Under the pieces are notes generated by a model, which did no database searches, was not told the origin of the DNA, and saw nothing but the letters and a program-made list of their open reading frames with translations. A stretch of DNA of 64,000 nucleotides from Setaria digitata (taxonomy: Eukaryota; Nematoda; Chromadorea; Rhabditida; Setariidae). Of this stretch, positions 63,201 through 64,000 are shown piece by piece. The position numbers and the translations under genes are program-made. The DNA is taken from the NCBI GenBank assembly GCA_003640385.1, contig RCAB01000034.1:1-64000 (forward strand), read 5' to 3'. Every line of letters starts with the position of its first letter. Within the stretch, counting starts at the first letter, position 1.

Positions 63201-63966
63201 TCGAGAATTGAACATCGTGAGGATGTCCATCTTCTAATCGTCTGATTGAAGATTCTGGGACGCCACAACATACGGTTACATATTTTAACACTGAGTCAAA
63301 ATTATTATCAAACATTTCAAATAATATGTCATATCTCTCCAGATTGGTTGGGCTCGGCGATGATCCCTGAAATAAATGTAAACATAGATTCTAAAGGTAG
63401 CTCTAACATAGAGTGACTACAGGAACTAAATTAGAGGCATACCCTTATCTTAATTTCAATGTATGTTGGTGTTTCTGCTTCAATCAATAGCGTCCTTGCA
63501 GCATGCGCCAGTTCCAAATTTTCACTTTTCACGAAGCTAGCAATCTTTTCCAAAACAGATGATATTCGCAATATCAAACGACGACTATTACTAATGCGTC
63601 GTAAAATTTTCATCGCCAACAAATTCTTCTCATTCACCTTCGTGTGCGAACAAATCAATCTGACACATCGCTCCGTATCACAGACCTATAACAGCAGGAA
63701 TCCAATAAGAAAAAAGACGAAAACTAAATACATAGTTTGCATAATAGCCATATGTTAACCTGAGACAAAAGCTTTGTAACAGATTTGTCGTACTGATCTT
63801 CCTGGAAAAATATTTCGCTTTTGTAGTAATGTCCAAGAAGGTCATCCAAAACCAAAGCTATATGACCTTCTGTTCCGTTCTCAAACCTGGACAAAACTCT
63901 CGTTATTGGTTCAAGAATCATTTTCTCCTCCTTTGTTTTTTGCGGATCCAAATCAATCAAGTAATC
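57221..63966 (-). CDS. pod-2: Acetyl-CoA carboxylase, central and carboxyltransferase regions (5' truncated)
   Basis: Multidomain biotin enzyme that makes malonyl-CoA for fatty-acid synthesis; C. elegans POD-2 is also needed for embryonic polarity (family knowledge). The 5' part, with biotin carboxylase and the biotin-carrier domain, lies beyond the right edge. About 20 exons are visible, e.g. 63966-63760, 63685-63443, 63366-63178, 62639-62454, 62369-62245, 61972-61780, 61628-61455, 61201-~60975, ~60868-60534, ~60029-59680, ~59142-58955, ~58582-58356 and ~57428-57221. The carboxyltransferase domain is unmistakable: [132 protein letters not shown] and [20 protein letters not shown]. Introns are mostly 60-300 bp. 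The final exon is weakly conserved. Confidence 0.95.
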
Positions 63967-64000
63967 CTGGAATGCGAATTCCAATTATCATGTTACTGCA

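Overview
The window is nuclear DNA of a nematode, most likely a filarial or other spirurid (clade III) worm. The evidence is AT-rich sequence, genes of 6 to 20 short exons with GT..AG introns of about 60 to 1100 bp, acceptors of the TTTTCAG type sitting a few bases upstream of start codons (as expected for spliced-leader trans-splicing), and proteins that match metazoan families with nematode counterparts. The genus is an inference and cannot be fixed without a database search. Nothing prokaryotic or viral was seen.

Layout, left to right. A TspanC8-class tetraspanin (tsp-14-like, minus) fills 1.4-4.8 kb. A gene-poor stretch of about 13.7 kb follows; it holds an orphan 18S rRNA fragment and a few candidate small exons. 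Then come the p38 MAPK kinase sek-1 (minus, 18.5-21.1 kb), an unrecognised 5-exon gene (plus, 22.8-25.4 kb), glyoxalase II/HAGH with two in-frame starts (plus, 26.5-28.5 kb), a second tetraspanin with a six-cysteine loop (plus, 29.6-32.4 kb), a nested TA-rich palindrome (32.5-32.7 kb), an Nramp/SMF divalent-metal transporter with a remote first exon (minus, 34.3-39.9 kb) and the ER ubiquitin ligase TMEM129 (minus, 41.6-44.5 kb). TMEM129 is divergent from an intron-containing histone H3.3 gene (plus, 46.5-47.4 kb). Next are an unresolved cluster of candidate exons (48.6-49.9 kb), a RING1/RNF2-type Polycomb E3 ligase resembling C. elegans SPAT-3 (minus, 50.0-53.8 kb), a candidate small secreted cysteine protein (minus, about 56.1-56.5 kb) and the 3' two-thirds of acetyl-CoA carboxylase (pod-2/ACC, minus, 57.2-64.0 kb, running off the right edge).

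Most models were built by hand from splice sites. For tsp-14, sek-1, the orphan plus-strand gene, HAGH, the second tetraspanin, SMF, TMEM129 and H3.3 the phases of all modelled exons agree, which supports these models strongly. The genes are ordinary, functionally unrelated housekeeping, signalling, metal-transport and chromatin genes. I see no dedicated gene cluster or new defence-like system. The most useful unexplained items are the orphan coding genes, the small secreted-protein candidate, the competing strands at 48.6-49.9 kb, the 18S fragment and the palindromic TA element.
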